A DNA stretch of 64,000 nt from Haberlea rhodopensis (taxonomy: Eukaryota > Streptophyta > Magnoliopsida > Lamiales > Gesneriaceae): NCBI GenBank assembly GCA_907163345.1, contig CAJQUN010000141.1, positions 1,302,001 to 1,366,000 of the forward strand, given 5' to 3'. This document shows, one piece after another, positions 45,773 to 58,300 of this stretch. The translations under genes were made by a program, and so were the position numbers. A model generated the notes under the pieces. The model was not told where the DNA came from, did no database searches, and saw only the letters and a program-made list of their open reading frames with translations. The first letter of the stretch is position 1. Every line of letters starts with the position of its first letter.

Positions 45773-46598
45773 GTCAGGAGTCTGTGTCAGGAGTCTGTGT
45801 CAAGTGCTCAAATTCCGTCAGTTTCTGTTTTTTTTTTTTAAAATAAAATTCTAGGGTTCGTATGGCTTGGATTAAGGTTTTGAAAGTAGTCATTAATCGT
45901 CGACTGGAATTTGAAATTACGAGAGGCTTTCTATCGTAATTGGATAAGGATCGAATTTACAAATTAATTGAACAAAAAAGTTTATGAAGTTTAAGAAATC
46001 AGGGAAGGAAATTCATGGTTGCTAGGGTTCTTGGACACGATTTCGATCTGGATTCTGGTCATCGTCCAGTGGCTGACATTTGAAATTGATAAAGAGCTTT
46101 TGATCGACATGTTCAGAGGATCAGTGTGTCAATTTTAATTGCAAAATGGTGAAGAGATATTCTGGAAATCGGAGAATTGAATTTCGTGGGTTTTAGGTTC
46201 TGGAATTTCGAATAAGAAATTGATAAGCCAAACGTTGTTCGATCGATCTGAAATTTTGGCATTGTCTTCGTCTTGTGAGAGGCGGTTATGTAGGTGGGTC
46301 GGCCGTTGCGTAGGGTAGCGGCAGGCGGCGGCGGCGGCGGATGGGCAGACAGTTAGCGTATGTATTTTCGAAAAAAATCTTTTATTCAATTAAATTGTGT
46401 TTTTTGTTTTTTAGGAACAGAATAATCGTTACTCACTTGATTAATCAGATTGGTACTCTTCTGATTATCGTAATTAGCGAGGTTCAACTTTTCCCAACTG
46501 ATTTTATTTCCTTCAGTTGCTCTGTTGTAATGGGTTTTATAATCTAGTGTTATATCTCAAGTAGAAGTCTTTCCCAGCGGGATTATGGAACTTGGCTC
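45773..46598 (-). other. B leader region between PBS and gag remnant
   Basis: About 0.8 kb AT-rich sequence with a GC-rich patch at 46290-46345 (GGCGGCGGCGG). No coding signal; it may include remnants of gag 5' sequence. Confidence 0.55.
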
Positions 46599-46610
46599 GC
46601 TCTGATACAA
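46599..46610 (-). promoter_or_regulatory. B primer-binding site, one mismatch
   Basis: Minus strand TTGTATCAGAGC, against TGGTATCAGAGC elsewhere in the window; 6 bases from the LTR end at 46617. Confidence 0.7.
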
Positions 46611-46616
46611 CTTAAA

Positions 46617-46708
46617 TGTCATACCCCGAGACCGAGGTCAATAACACCGGCAAATCTAAATAAATTAAATGTTTCAACGTCTTTAACTCCTAGAAACACC
46701 ACGGATTA
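46617..46708 (-). mobile_element. B 5' LTR, part 1 (U5 end)
   Basis: Plus reading begins TGTCATACCCCGAGACC. Cut after CGGATTA by A3 and continued at 61843; the two parts total about 1130 bp. Confidence 0.8.
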
Positions 46709-48251
46709 TGTGATGACCAGGGATTAGAGATGTTAATCCCGGAGTGTTAATAACCCCTAAAGTTGTTTTACGTGGCAATTGGAGTTTAATCGAGGTGTTG
46801 GGCCTTCCGGGCTCGTCTATTTGAGTAGTTGGGATCGTTGGATCCCGAGGTTGAGATCGTATTCTCATTTCGGTGAAAACCTGTGAGTTGGGTTTTTAGT
46901 GTGACCCGGAATCTCGGGTGCTTGGTGTGGGCACCGGTAGGGGGTTTTTGAGTTAGAGAGAGAGTTTTTGAAAACAGATGATTTTTAATGAATCATGATG
47001 TATTTGTGGGGCTATTAGTATTTCGGGGTATTTTGCTATAAATACAAGTTGAACCCGAGATTTTAATTATCGGAACCATTTCTGCACCTCGTCTCTCTCT
47101 CCCCGTACCCGCTGGTTCCCGATCCCCTTTTGACCCACGCCGCTTCCAGGCGTGCGCCCGCCGCCGTCCGGCCGCCATTCGGCGCGTGCGACCCGCCGTT
47201 GGATTCGTCTCTCCGAGGCGCAGCTATTCATACCAACAATTCGAAGTTTGGTCGCGATTTGAGCTCGGATTTCTGCAGAAAGCGCTAGGGTTCGTCACTG
47301 GATTCTGTTCGATTTTTGGGGCTCGATTTTGGTACGATTTTTGGGGCTGTTCTTTGGGTGTTTTTGGGGCATTTTTGTGCTGCTTTTGGGTCGAATATTT
47401 CACACTCTGTGATTCATAAATTTGTTGCCAATTGGTTCGAATTTTGGTGTTCCTTGTTTCGAAAATCTTGTTGATTTTTGGATAGATTCTTATGCTTCAC
47501 ATGGTCCAGCTTTTGAGTCTCCTTGGTGATGCATTGTGGTTCGAATTCTCGCTGTTGGCTCACGGGTTAGGGTTCGAAAATTGGGGTTTTGGCATGTGGA
47601 GCGATTATTCATGTTGTTGATTGATTAATTCATATTTTAGATGAATTATGGTGTTTAATTGGGTTCGATTTGTGTTGTGAAGATTCGAAAATTTGTGGGG
47701 AATTCTTGAGCAATTTTCGATAATGGTTAATTGTCGTGTGTTGACAATATTTTTGAGGGTTATGGGTGTGCTTGAACATGGGTTGCATGTTCGTAATTAA
47801 TTGTGAATTAATTTATCGTGTTAGCACATCGTTCCTCGGAGCATGGAACTCGAGCAAGGTTTGGCTCGGACTTCGGAGATTAAGGTACGTGCGACGTACG
47901 AGCATTACTTTATATGAGAGCATTTGTGAAATGCATAATGTATATTGACTTCATCGATGGTTGTGCGCATGGCTATATTTATATGTTGATATATATGGGG
48001 TACTGGGCCAATATGACTATTGTACGGCATTTGAGATGCCTGAGAATGATCGTGGGATCATGTACTCATTATAAGACATGTGAGATGTCTAGGTATAATG
48101 GAAAATTGGTAAAATAAATGCTAGGCATTTGAGCTATCTATGATTGATAGCGAAATTGAGAAATCAGTACTAGATATTGAGATATCTATATTTGTATGTA
48201 TAATGAACTTGGAATCATTGATTATTGATACTTGAGAATCAGGCATGCTAT
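46709..48251 (+). mobile_element. A3 5' LTR, part 1
   Basis: Starts TGTGATGACCAGGG and matches 59408-60949. TATA box CTATAAATAC at 47036-47045, followed by a pyrimidine-rich CGTCTCTCTCTCCCC and a GC-rich leader-like segment, consistent with a U3 promoter and R region. Cut by C2 after GCTAT. Confidence 0.94.
47036..47045 (+). promoter_or_regulatory. A3 5' LTR TATA box
   Basis: CTATAAATAC, conserved at 59735-59744 and on the minus strand of A0, A1 and (degraded) A4. Confidence 0.65.
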
Positions 48252-49633
48252 TGTTAGTAACCCCATGAGCATACAGCGCAGCGGAATAAAATTTAGGGAT
48301 TACAAACCAGTGATCTATACATAGGGATTCATATCGGATTAGAGAATAACAAGTGTCTTACCCTTGTAGCGTGTTTGAGGCCGAATCCACGGAGCTGCAC
48401 CACGTCCTACGCCTTCTCCGAGTCAATAGCAAAACTCGAATGGTTTTGCCTCAACGGTATCCACACGATCAAATCGAGTGAAGGGATGGATTAATAACAC
48501 GTTGCTAGACGAGTTATTAATCCGATACACGAAGCTAACTCGATTCACAATCGAAGATCACCACCAAACAACCAAATCACCTTCGGCTACCTTGAAGAAG
48601 CCGAGAGCTTGGTTGATATCCTAGGCGGCCGAGAGCTTATGGTTTTTGGGTTAGGTTTTGTGTTATGATAATTGTCTTACAATTAAACACCTTGCTATCA
48701 TATTAAATATGATTAATTAAAGGCTTTCTCAAAGCTTCATGGGCTTAAGCCCATGATTTAATTAATCCTTATGATTATTAATTAAGACTCCTCTTAATTA
48801 TTTAATTCATCTCATGAATTTAATTTCCCTTCTTGATTTAATCTTTTGTGCGACCCGATAGGATCTCGTAATGTTGGCAGTGACATAAAGTCTCATTTTA
48901 TGTCGCAAGCATCGAGCGGTATCTAGCAACACATCGATGCTACCCAAATTACGAGAATCAATGACTCGACATAACCTTTAGAACTTGTGATAATATTAAT
49001 CATGTAACTTAATCCCTTTGTCCTTTGTGTTTAGATTGAACACGAGTCATGGAATAGTCATACTCGTATATCCAATCTTTATTTCTTGATCCCCAAGTAG
49101 AACTAGAATAAACGAATAAGCTCGATATCTCATATCGACTCATTCGAGCATGGCCATGCATTTTAGTTCTCACTTGATCAAGGGCCAAACACATCTCCTG
49201 TTATATAGGAGGGACAAATCCTATCTCGATCAGTCAACATCCCTCTACATAATTCGTAGTGTATCCAATAGTCGCCTTTATAGATTACCCTGTTACGGGT
49301 AACGTTTGACGATATCAAGATACATAACTCCTTATGTTGGGATCTCTGATGATCACAAGTCGTAAGGATTGTATACATTATTATCACTATGAGAATTGCA
49401 TATGACGATCATATAACTATCCATGTTGCATTCTCATGGTGGGTCTGTCCAGTACATCGTTCTCTAACATGTACCCATATGTTGATTTGATATCTCATAT
49501 CAATGAACAATTCATCGATCAACATATATAGTCTCTACGTATTATCATTATCCCCATTTCATCATAATATTGACTAGGGGCTTTAAGTCATCTTGCAATA
49601 TTATTCAAGACATTAAATATATAATACAATTCA
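48252..49633 (-). mobile_element. C2 3' LTR, start deleted
   Basis: Outer end TGTTAGTAACCCC is intact and closely matches 52895-54180. The inner end is lost, and the last 100 bp before the breakpoint are scrambled by small indels (49530-49633). Confidence 0.88.
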
Positions 49634-50022
49634 AAATCAAATGAATCTAATACTCCATCCTTATGAAGTTTAGATATGCGGTTCTCGTTTATGTGGCCCA
49701 AGCGACAGTGCCAGAGATAAGTCGGATTACAATCATTATTTTTAATCCTTTTAGTATTTATGTTATAGATAGGCATATCAAGATTTAATACATAAAGACC
49801 ATTCACCATTTGTGCACTAGCATAAAACATATCATTTAAATAAATAGAACAACAATTGTCCTTTATTATAAATGAAAAACCATACTTGTCTAAACAAGAA
49901 ATAGAAATAATGTTTTTAGTAATTGAAGGCACAAAATAACAGTCTTTTAAAATCAACGATAAACCAGAAGGTAAAGCTAAATGATAATCTCCTATAGCTA
50001 ATGCAGCAACTCTTGCTCCATT
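49634..50022 (-). pseudogene. pol: C2 protease / pre-integrase remnant
   Basis: Matches C1 residues 332 to about 462 (LKDCYFVPSITKNIISISCL, WHCRLGHINENRIS, DGVLDSFDFE). It is severed from gag by the stop at 50023-50025 and ends at the deletion breakpoint, after which the frame runs into LTR sequence. Confidence 0.9.
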
Positions 50023-51018
50023 TCAAACTCGGAGATCAACTTCACCTTTTGCCAATGTCCTACTCCTTTTGAGATCCTGCACATTTACACAAATGTGAGA
50101 TCCACATCCAGTATCTAATACCCATGATGAAGAAGTAGATAAATTGACTTCTATAACAAAAATACCTGAAGCGGAAGTCACACTTCCTTTCTTTAGATCC
50201 TCCAGATATACTTTGCAGTTCCTTTTCCAATGGCCGGTCTCACCGCAATGGAAACAGTTCCCTTCCTTTGCTATCCCTCCCTTTGGCTTCAGTGCAGAAG
50301 ACTTTGGCTTAGATTTAGCAAAGACTTTCTTTGCTTTCTTGTTGCCTTTAGCTTTGGCCCTTCCTTTGCCTTTATTCACAATAAGGACATTTGTGGCCTT
50401 AGTCTTCTTAGTGTTTGCTTCATATGTTCTCAACATACCAAGCAACTGGGGCAGAGTCTTTTCCATATCAGTCATATTGTAATTTACTACAAATTGACTG
50501 AAGCTCTCCGGCAACGATTGCAAGATTACATCTGTGGCCAACTCTTGGTCCAATGGAAAACCTAGCTTGTCCAGATTCTCAATGTACCCAATCATCTTGA
50601 GCACATGAGTTCCAACTAAGCTTCCTTCTACCATCCTGCACTGGAATAACGCTTTAGAGACGTCATACCTCTCTTGTCTAGCTTGCTGTTGGTACAACTG
50701 CTTTAAATGTTCGATCATATCGAACGCCTCCATTTCCTCATGTTGCTTCTGAAGCTCAGAGTTCATAGTGGCAAGCATGAGGCACCCAACATCAAGTGCG
50801 TCACTCTGATGCTTCTTGTAAGCATCTTTTTCAGCTCTTGTAGCTGTTAGGGGAGGTTCCTCAGCGAGCAAGGGTTCCTCTAGAACATATTGTTTCTTTT
50901 CTTGTTTGAGGACTATCCTCAAGTTCCTATGCCAGTCTAGGAAATTTGTCCCATTTAATTTGTCCTTCTCAAGGACCGATCGCAGTGATAAAGTGCTAGC
51001 AACGTTGTTAGTTGCCAT
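50023..51018 (-). pseudogene. gag: C2 gag and protease start, premature stop
   Basis: A 331-codon frame nearly identical to C1 residues 1-331 (MATNNVASTLSLRSV). The zinc knuckle CFHCGETGHWKRNC and protease LDTG are intact. It ends at a TGA where C1 has Gly332. Because gag itself is complete, the product could in principle still form or join particles, but processing would be affected. Confidence 0.92.
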
Positions 51019-52881
51019 GGATATCTACAATATAAATATGCAAAATAAGTTTATGATTTAAATCATTTAACATGGTCTTATATTAAATGATACTCCCACT
51101 ATTTTATTTGAAAAATATCAACCCTCGAAACTTTTAGTGGGCCAAGATCCATATTTCGCCTAATCTTGAGTTAGCTTTGGCTAATCGCCCAAGACTCGGT
51201 TATTTAGGTAGACAACACTTTGTCAATTACATCACATATAATTCTTGGATAGTTGGACGAACAACACTTTGTTCAATTCATCAAATGAATTATAATCCAA
51301 CCCATGCCTCTAGGTTCCCAATCCTATTGAGATAACCTAGTTAAGTCGTACCCAATTAAAGTATGACGGATATCACTTTTATCCTTTCGCGCCTTACTAA
51401 GATTGCCACGGTGCTTTGCTTTGGCAAACCCACACATGTACAATCGAAGTTATTGACGAGTACTTTTATTTGGAAGGCATCTAAAACTTAATATTTTAGA
51501 GGGATTTATTGATCTCATGATTAATTTGATAATTTAAAATATGTCCACTACATATAGTTGTATACATATCTACATATATGTGTAATACTATTATCAAACT
51601 AAAACATAAGATAAATCATGCATCAACATACATAATTAAAACGTGACATGGTTATAGCCCCTACTAATGAGTTTCTCAAGCCAATGAGAAACTCCTATGA
51701 GTCAACCTAAGGTAACTTCATAAGCACCTTCCTTTGGCTCCAATTTGTGAATGGCCTCCTCATCCCGGCACGATGCTCCATCTTCATTGATCACCATCAA
51801 TAAAATAAACTATACTATTTACAAGATATAGAATTCCTCGATTCACATTCGAGGGGAACATAGGGGAGGGATTACATTTAGAATAAAATAGAGAAAGGCA
51901 CGACTCGCAGGTCGTATTATAAATTACAATCATTCACAAATCCTATCTAATAGGTCAAAGGGCTATAACCACGCACCATGTTCAAACAACACATAAAGCA
52001 TGCATTAACATTTAATTAATTAAATTCTAAACATTTTAAATTTAATTTTAATTAAAACTGTAATATAATTTTTGAAAAATTATCGTACGCTCGGGACATC
52101 ACATGCCACGAACTAAAGCGACTAAAACACGAACCACCATGGTTCGAACCAAAAACCCACGGCTGGACCAATAGTGGGCCTAGGGTTCGAAACCCTAGCC
52201 CATGGCCGAGCCATGGTCCATGCGGCGGCGGCACTAGGGTTCCAACCCTAGCCGCCTCGCATCCTTTTGATGTTTTTATCGAGCCATCTTGTTTTAAACG
52301 CCGGAATTTGTTAGCCACGAGTCACGGTCATGCCATGCATGGGGTTCGCTCAACCATCTCGAGCTAAGGGTTCGAAAATCCTTCCTCTCATGTGGTAAAG
52401 TTACTAATCCATGCATGCATAAACCATTATCGAGTCAAGGAGTTCAAAACTCATCCAAGCATCAAAATTTAAGAAAATAGGGCGATGATGGCCGAGCCAT
52501 GCACGGCTATTAGGGTTCGAAACCCTAGCCGTCATGAGCTAGCCGTCATGCCCAATGGGTTCTAAACCCTAATTAATTTTCGACACTTCCATGCACAATT
52601 ATTAGCCACAACGACTAAGCCATCTCGAGCCAAGGGTTCCAAAACCCTAGCCCTCATGTGGCTAGCCATGGTGACATTTGTGATGGTGGTGGCCGAAAGT
52701 TTATGCTCAATAAATAATTTTATTCGCCAATTATATCAAATACAATTACTACGATGATTTTCATAAACTAAAATTAATTTCATATCAAATATGAATTTAA
52801 ACAGTTTAATTTATATGCAATATTAATTCTAACATGATTAAACTATTTAACCACATAAATCCGATATGAGCCTTGTACACG
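51019..52881 (-). other. C2 leader
   Basis: Colinear with the C1 leader near gag (51019-52200) and diverged closer to the PBS. It carries the same AGGGTT...AACCCT hairpins at 52180-52198, 52234-52251 and 52510-52528, with weaker copies between. Confidence 0.8.
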
Positions 52882-52893
52882 GCTCTGATACCA
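52882..52893 (-). promoter_or_regulatory. C2 primer-binding site
   Basis: Minus strand TGGTATCAGAGC, one base from the LTR end. Confidence 0.92.
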
Positions 52894-52894
52894 C

Positions 52895-54391
52895 TGTTAG
52901 TAACCCCATGAGCATACAGCGCAGCGGAATAAAATTTAGGGATTACAAACCAGTGATCTATACATAGGGATTCATATCGGATTAGAGAATAACAAGTGTC
53001 TTACCCTTGTAGCGTGTTTGAGGCCGAATCCACGGAGCTGCACCACGTCCTACGCCTTCTCCGAGTCAATAGCAAAACTCGAATGGTTTTGCCTCAACGG
53101 TATCCACACGATCAAATCGAGTGAAGGGATGGATTAATAACACGTTGCTAGACGAGTTATTAATCCGATACACGAAGCTAACTCGATTCACAATCGAAGA
53201 TCACCACCAAACAACCAAATCACCTTCGGCTACCTTGAAGAAGCCGAGAGCTTGGTTGATATCCTAGGCGGCCGAGAGATTATGGTTTTTGGGTTAGGTT
53301 TTGTGTTATGATAATTGTCTTACAATTAAACACCTTGCTATCATATTAAATATGATTAATTAAAGGCTTTCTCAAAGCTTCATGGGCTTAAGCCCATGAT
53401 TTAATTAATCCTTATGATTATTAATTAAGACTCCTCTTAATTATTTAATTCATCTCATGAATTTAATTTCCCTTCTTGATTTAATCTTTTGTGCGACCCG
53501 ATAGGATCTCGTAATGTTGGCAGTGACATAAAGTCTCATTTTATGTCGCAAGCATCGAGCGGTATCTAGCAACACATCGATGCTACCCAAATTACGAGAA
53601 TCAATGACTCGACATAACCTTTAGAACTTGTGATAATATTAATCATGTAACTTAATCCCTTTGTCCTTTGTGTTTAGATTGAACACGAGTCATGGAATAG
53701 TCATACTCGTATATCCAATCTTTATTTCTTGATCCCCAAGTAGAACTAGAATAAACGAATAAGCTCGATATCTCATATCGACTCATTCGAGCATGGCCAT
53801 GCATTTTAGTTCTCACTTGATCAAGGGCCAAACACATCTCCTGTTATATAGGAGGGACAAATCCTATCTCGATCAGTCAACATCCCTCTACATAATTCGT
53901 AGTGTATCCAATAGTCGCCTTTATAGATTACCCTGTTACGGGTAACGTTTGACGATATCAAGATACATAACTCCTTATGTTGGGATCTCTGATGATCACA
54001 AGTCGTAAGGATTGTATACATTATTATCACTATGAGAATTGCATATGACGATCATATAACTATCCATGTTGCATTCTCATGGTGGGTCTGTCCAGTACAT
54101 CGTTCTCTAACATGTACCCATATGTTGATTTGATATCTCATATCAATGAACAATTCATCGATCAACATATACTAGTCTCTACGTATTATCATTATCCCTT
54201 TCATGATAATACTTGACTAGGAACTTCTTTAAGAATAATACAATATTATTCTAAGGACATTAACATATATATTAATTCACAATGCACAGTTAAAAGAATA
54301 ATATATAATAATGAATTGCCATTCATAAATCCATAAACATTGTATGTCTTAAACAATCATCTAATGACTTGTCTTAGGGCATATCCCAACA
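52895..54391 (-). mobile_element. C2 5' LTR
   Basis: 1497 bp, TGTTAGTAACC ... CATATCCCAACA in plus reading. The U3 core is close to C1, but the promoter-proximal segment around 53120-53290 differs clearly. The 18-bp palindrome is kept at 53381-53398. Confidence 0.94.
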
Positions 54392-54396
54392 GCTAT

Positions 54397-55287
54397 GAGT
54401 TAAATCAATGTGTTGATTTACTGATTTATGAGATTTGATGAGTTTGATGATTGTGAGAACAGGGACAGTACACGGAATCCCGGATGAGGATGTTGCCATC
54501 CAGGGAGTATCATTTAAAATTCATTAATATTTACTTGTGTTGTAAATTATGAATTTCATTATTGTGATTATGAGATTTTGTGTATTGGTATGCTCACCCC
54601 GTTGGGGCTGTCTCTGTTGGGGCAGGTGAACAGGTGCATCGATGGCTATGGAGCTGGGCTCGAGCTGTTGATTGGATGCACTCACAGGATCGTGGTACCA
54701 GGTCTTGATGAAGCACGGTATCGTATAGAGTACTTATATACACCCGAGGTTTATATACACATTTATGATGCTCGCTTGTGAGCATGGATATTCTTGTATA
54801 TGGGTTGTATATAAAGGCATGAGCCTTTCTCTCTTTCATTATATGTTGCATGCAATTGTGGTAGAATTGCTAATGATATGAGAGTCGTTAGTGTATTATG
54901 TGGGTGTTGAAACCCACTTTTGTCGTCTTATGTGTGGTGTCTTCCCTGGCTGGGAATTTACTTTGTGTTCAGTATTCTGTTGGGTATTGTGTATTCCCTG
55001 GCCGGGAATTATATTATATGATGTGCTTTTGTTTTGGGATAGCTCAATTTACGGGGAGACTCTGCCCAAATTTTTATAAAAGTCCACAATGTGAAAAGTG
55101 GCAAAATGGGGATGGTAATGGGCAACTCTATGAGTCTATATGTTAGTAGAGATGATCTTATAACGTTGTATATTAAAGGAATTTTGTAAGCATCATTTGA
55201 GCTTCCCGATTGACATTTTATTGAAAGCATGTGCCACACATAATGGTTAATACACTAATTAAGGGTTAAGGGCTTGGGGTCCTTACA
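54397..55287 (+). mobile_element. A3 5' LTR, part 2
   Basis: Resumes GAGTTAAATCAATG after C2 and its TSD and ends GGTCCTTACA. Matches 60950-61837. Confidence 0.94.
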
Positions 55288-55291
55288 TTAG

Positions 55292-55303
55292 TGGTATCAG
55301 AGC
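55292..55303 (+). promoter_or_regulatory. A3 primer-binding site
   Basis: TGGTATCAGAGC in TTAGTGGTATCAGAGCAGTG, a context nearly identical to element G. Confidence 0.93.
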
Positions 55304-58300
55304 AGTGGTTAGCTCTTTGGGGCTGTTGAGGGCCTGAAACATGCTGATAGGGATGAGTAGCACATATTTATGCATGATAGTAGCTAGTGTTGTGTGACAC
55401 AACTGTTTTGCTTATGTGCATTTGTGATATGTGATCATAGTGAAACGATTATATGTCATGACATCTATAGAATCATAATATAACCTGTTGATTATGATTG
55501 TGAGTTGTGACACAGGGACAACCAAGTGGAGCATTTTGAAATGCATTGGGATACAGGAAGTACTTTGTACTCATAGTTTATTCATTTACTCATTATAATC
55601 ATATTGTGTGGAATATGGATTATCGTATGCTCATGGTTTGGAATTGTTCCTGTAGGGACACTATGACGTGGAAAGGCTAAGGCCATGGTTGAAAAGGCAC
55701 GAAACGGTAACCTGCATTTTATATACATCCTGGAATTATGCATTGTGGTTGCATGTATACATGTAGTGATGATTTTAATGCTTTGCCGCCAAATATTGAA
55801 GCGAGGGGTGGGAGTACCGCATGTCGCATTTGAGCGAGGTGCATTAAAATACACTCATGATGATGTATGTTGGTATCTGGATTATGCTTTGTGATGCAGG
55901 TATGGATGAAATACTTGGTGAATATCCCATGAGTCATTGTTATGGATGAGTGATGATTTTAAATGCTTGCCGCTATTTATTATTTTGTGCCGCTAAAATG
56001 TGAAGCGAGGGGTGGGAGCGCCGCATGTCACATTGAAGCGTGGTTAGCATATGAGGCGAGGAAAGAATATTTGCCGCTAAAATGTGAGGCGAGGGGTGGG
56101 AGTACCGCATGTCCATTTAAGCGAGGTTATTCAATGCCGCCTATATGTGAAGCGAGGGGTGGGAGTACCGCATGTTTTTACTTGAGCGAGGGGCATTAAA
56201 ATACACTACCGTGACAATGACTAGGGATCGGCTATATTGACTGGCGATGGTTCTTGCCGCCATGTATATTGATAGCGATGGTTCATGCCGCTATATTGAC
56301 TGGCGATGGTTCTTGCCGCCATGTATATTGATAGCGATGGTTCATGCCGCTATATTGACTGGCGATGGTTCTTGCCGCCATGTATATTGATAGCGATGGT
56401 TCATGCCGCTATATTGACTGGCGATGGTTCTTGCCGCCATGTATATTGATAGCGATGGTTCATTCCGCTATATTGATTGGCGATGGTTCATGCCGCCATG
56501 GATATTGATAGCGATGGTTCATGCCGCTATATTGATTGGCGATGGTTCATGCCGCCATGGATATTGATAGCGATGGTTCATGCCGCTATATTGACTGGCG
56601 ATGGTTCTTGCCGCCATGGATATTGATAGCGATGGTTTATTCCGCTATATTGACTGGCGATGGTTCTTGCCGCCATGTATATGGATAGCGATGGTTCATT
56701 CCGCTATATTGATTGGCGATGGTTCTTGCCGCCGGATATATTGCTAGTGATGCCTCTTTCCGCTATTATGTGGACGATGATTCATGCTCAGGTGTATAGC
56801 GAGGTTTCATGCCACTTATTATATGACGAGGTATCATGCCGTCGATTCTATAGCGATGGATTGTGCCGCTATGTACTCAGCACAGGATTTTGCCGCCTTC
56901 GAGCGATGGGTGCTGACTACGTACTATTATCGAGCGACGGAGACAGGTATGCCGCTATATTGATAGCGATGAGGTATGGCATATTACTTTTGTTAGCATT
57001 ATTGTGGATACTATGTGTTGCTATATATATGCCATGTGTTTGACGATGAGATTATGGATGTCGTGTATTGCCATGTACCGTCGTATGTTTGACGATGTTA
57101 GTTGGATGTCATATGTTGACACATGCCGTCACGGGATGACGATGACATAGTTGATGTTCTATGTAGACGTGTGGCGTCGTTTTGATGATTAATACATTTA
57201 TGTTATGTATTTGGTTGTATGGTTTGAGTGCCTTGGTGGGCACATGGTAGTGTCTGAGTCACTAGTTGACGAGACCATTATGCCGAGCAAGTTGCTCGAG
57301 GAACTATTGGGTGCGCCGTATAGGAATTATACCGCAGCACATATTCGAAGTATATATTTATCGAGCAATGATACCCTTGGGTATGCTCGTTGGTTTGGCT
57401 AAGGCCAAGTGATTGGTGGTAAGAGTAGTCATTGAGGAAACTACTCGCTTGTGTTGTGATGTAGGGTAGACATGGTTACACCCACCCTGAGGGTGTGTGA
57501 TAGGTCTTAAAGATTATGATTGCATCATAAGTGAGCAAGGACACCGGGTTGTCCATTGTGCTTGGTATTTTAGAGATATGTTGGGCGATGACCCATTACT
57601 CTAACGGTTTGTACGGTATGGCATACCGAGATGGAACATAAGGTTTGTTGGTGGACTTGATATGAGCCTATGGAGACAGCACTTTGCTAGCCAGATATCG
57701 TAGTGATGATATAGTGTGCTTGTTGGGGCCATGATACTGCTCGTTGGAACCAAGTTTGGCAAATCGTAAAGTGATACGATGTGGATTATGGTGGACTTTA
57801 GTAGTCACCACGTCATTTGAGGTTGAGGTTGTGCATGCCTCATTGAAACGTGTATACGTTTATGTTTAATTTTGGTGAGACTTGTCTGTGACAGCTCATG
57901 AAGTTGGAGTACCAACAAGAGAGTCATCAAGTCGTCGTTGACTCGATCTGAGGAACCCGTGTATTTGGGATGAAATGGGTGTTATTGTATCCAGTTTTTC
58001 CGAACAATGGTTCGAGACTTGTGAATCTCGAGTTCGATGGCATTTCCCTTGTGGGGAAGGAGGTAGTATTATACCTATTTGGAAATCTTTGAAAGATTCG
58101 GTGAGTTGGTACGTGTGGTGTTGATCTTGGGAATCACACCGTGTTGTTGATCGTCGATTATCGTTCTTCACTGGATAGGGAATGACTCAGAATTGACGGT
58201 TGTGTTTGGGGCTTAGGGGTATGTTGTAGATACCCGAGCCGAGTGCATTGAGTATGCATGTGATGTTAGTGCTTAGGCAGGTATACTGGTGAGTATACAG

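Larger units (their letters stand above)
48252..54391 (-). mobile_element. C2: internally deleted Ty1/copia element (C1 relative)
   Basis: Perfect TSD GCTAT (48247-48251 and 54392-54396). On the minus strand: full 5' LTR (54391-52895), PBS, leader, gag, protease and pre-integrase remnant, then a direct junction into a 3' LTR that has lost its first 130 bp or so. Integrase core, RT, RNase H, PPT and the start of the 3' LTR are deleted. It inserted into the A3 5' LTR. Confidence 0.94.

Noticed and set aside
46135..46550. Possible host gene 5' end in the B leader (GGCGGCGGCGG patch and nearby frames)
   Set aside because: It lies between the B primer-binding site and B gag on the minus strand, the frames are short, and no splice or promoter pattern could be supported.
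34318..54396. Both A4 and C2 have the TSD GCTAT, suggesting a shared target preference
   Set aside because: The families differ, wider flanks do not match, and other copies of each family use different TSDs. Two matches are likely chance.
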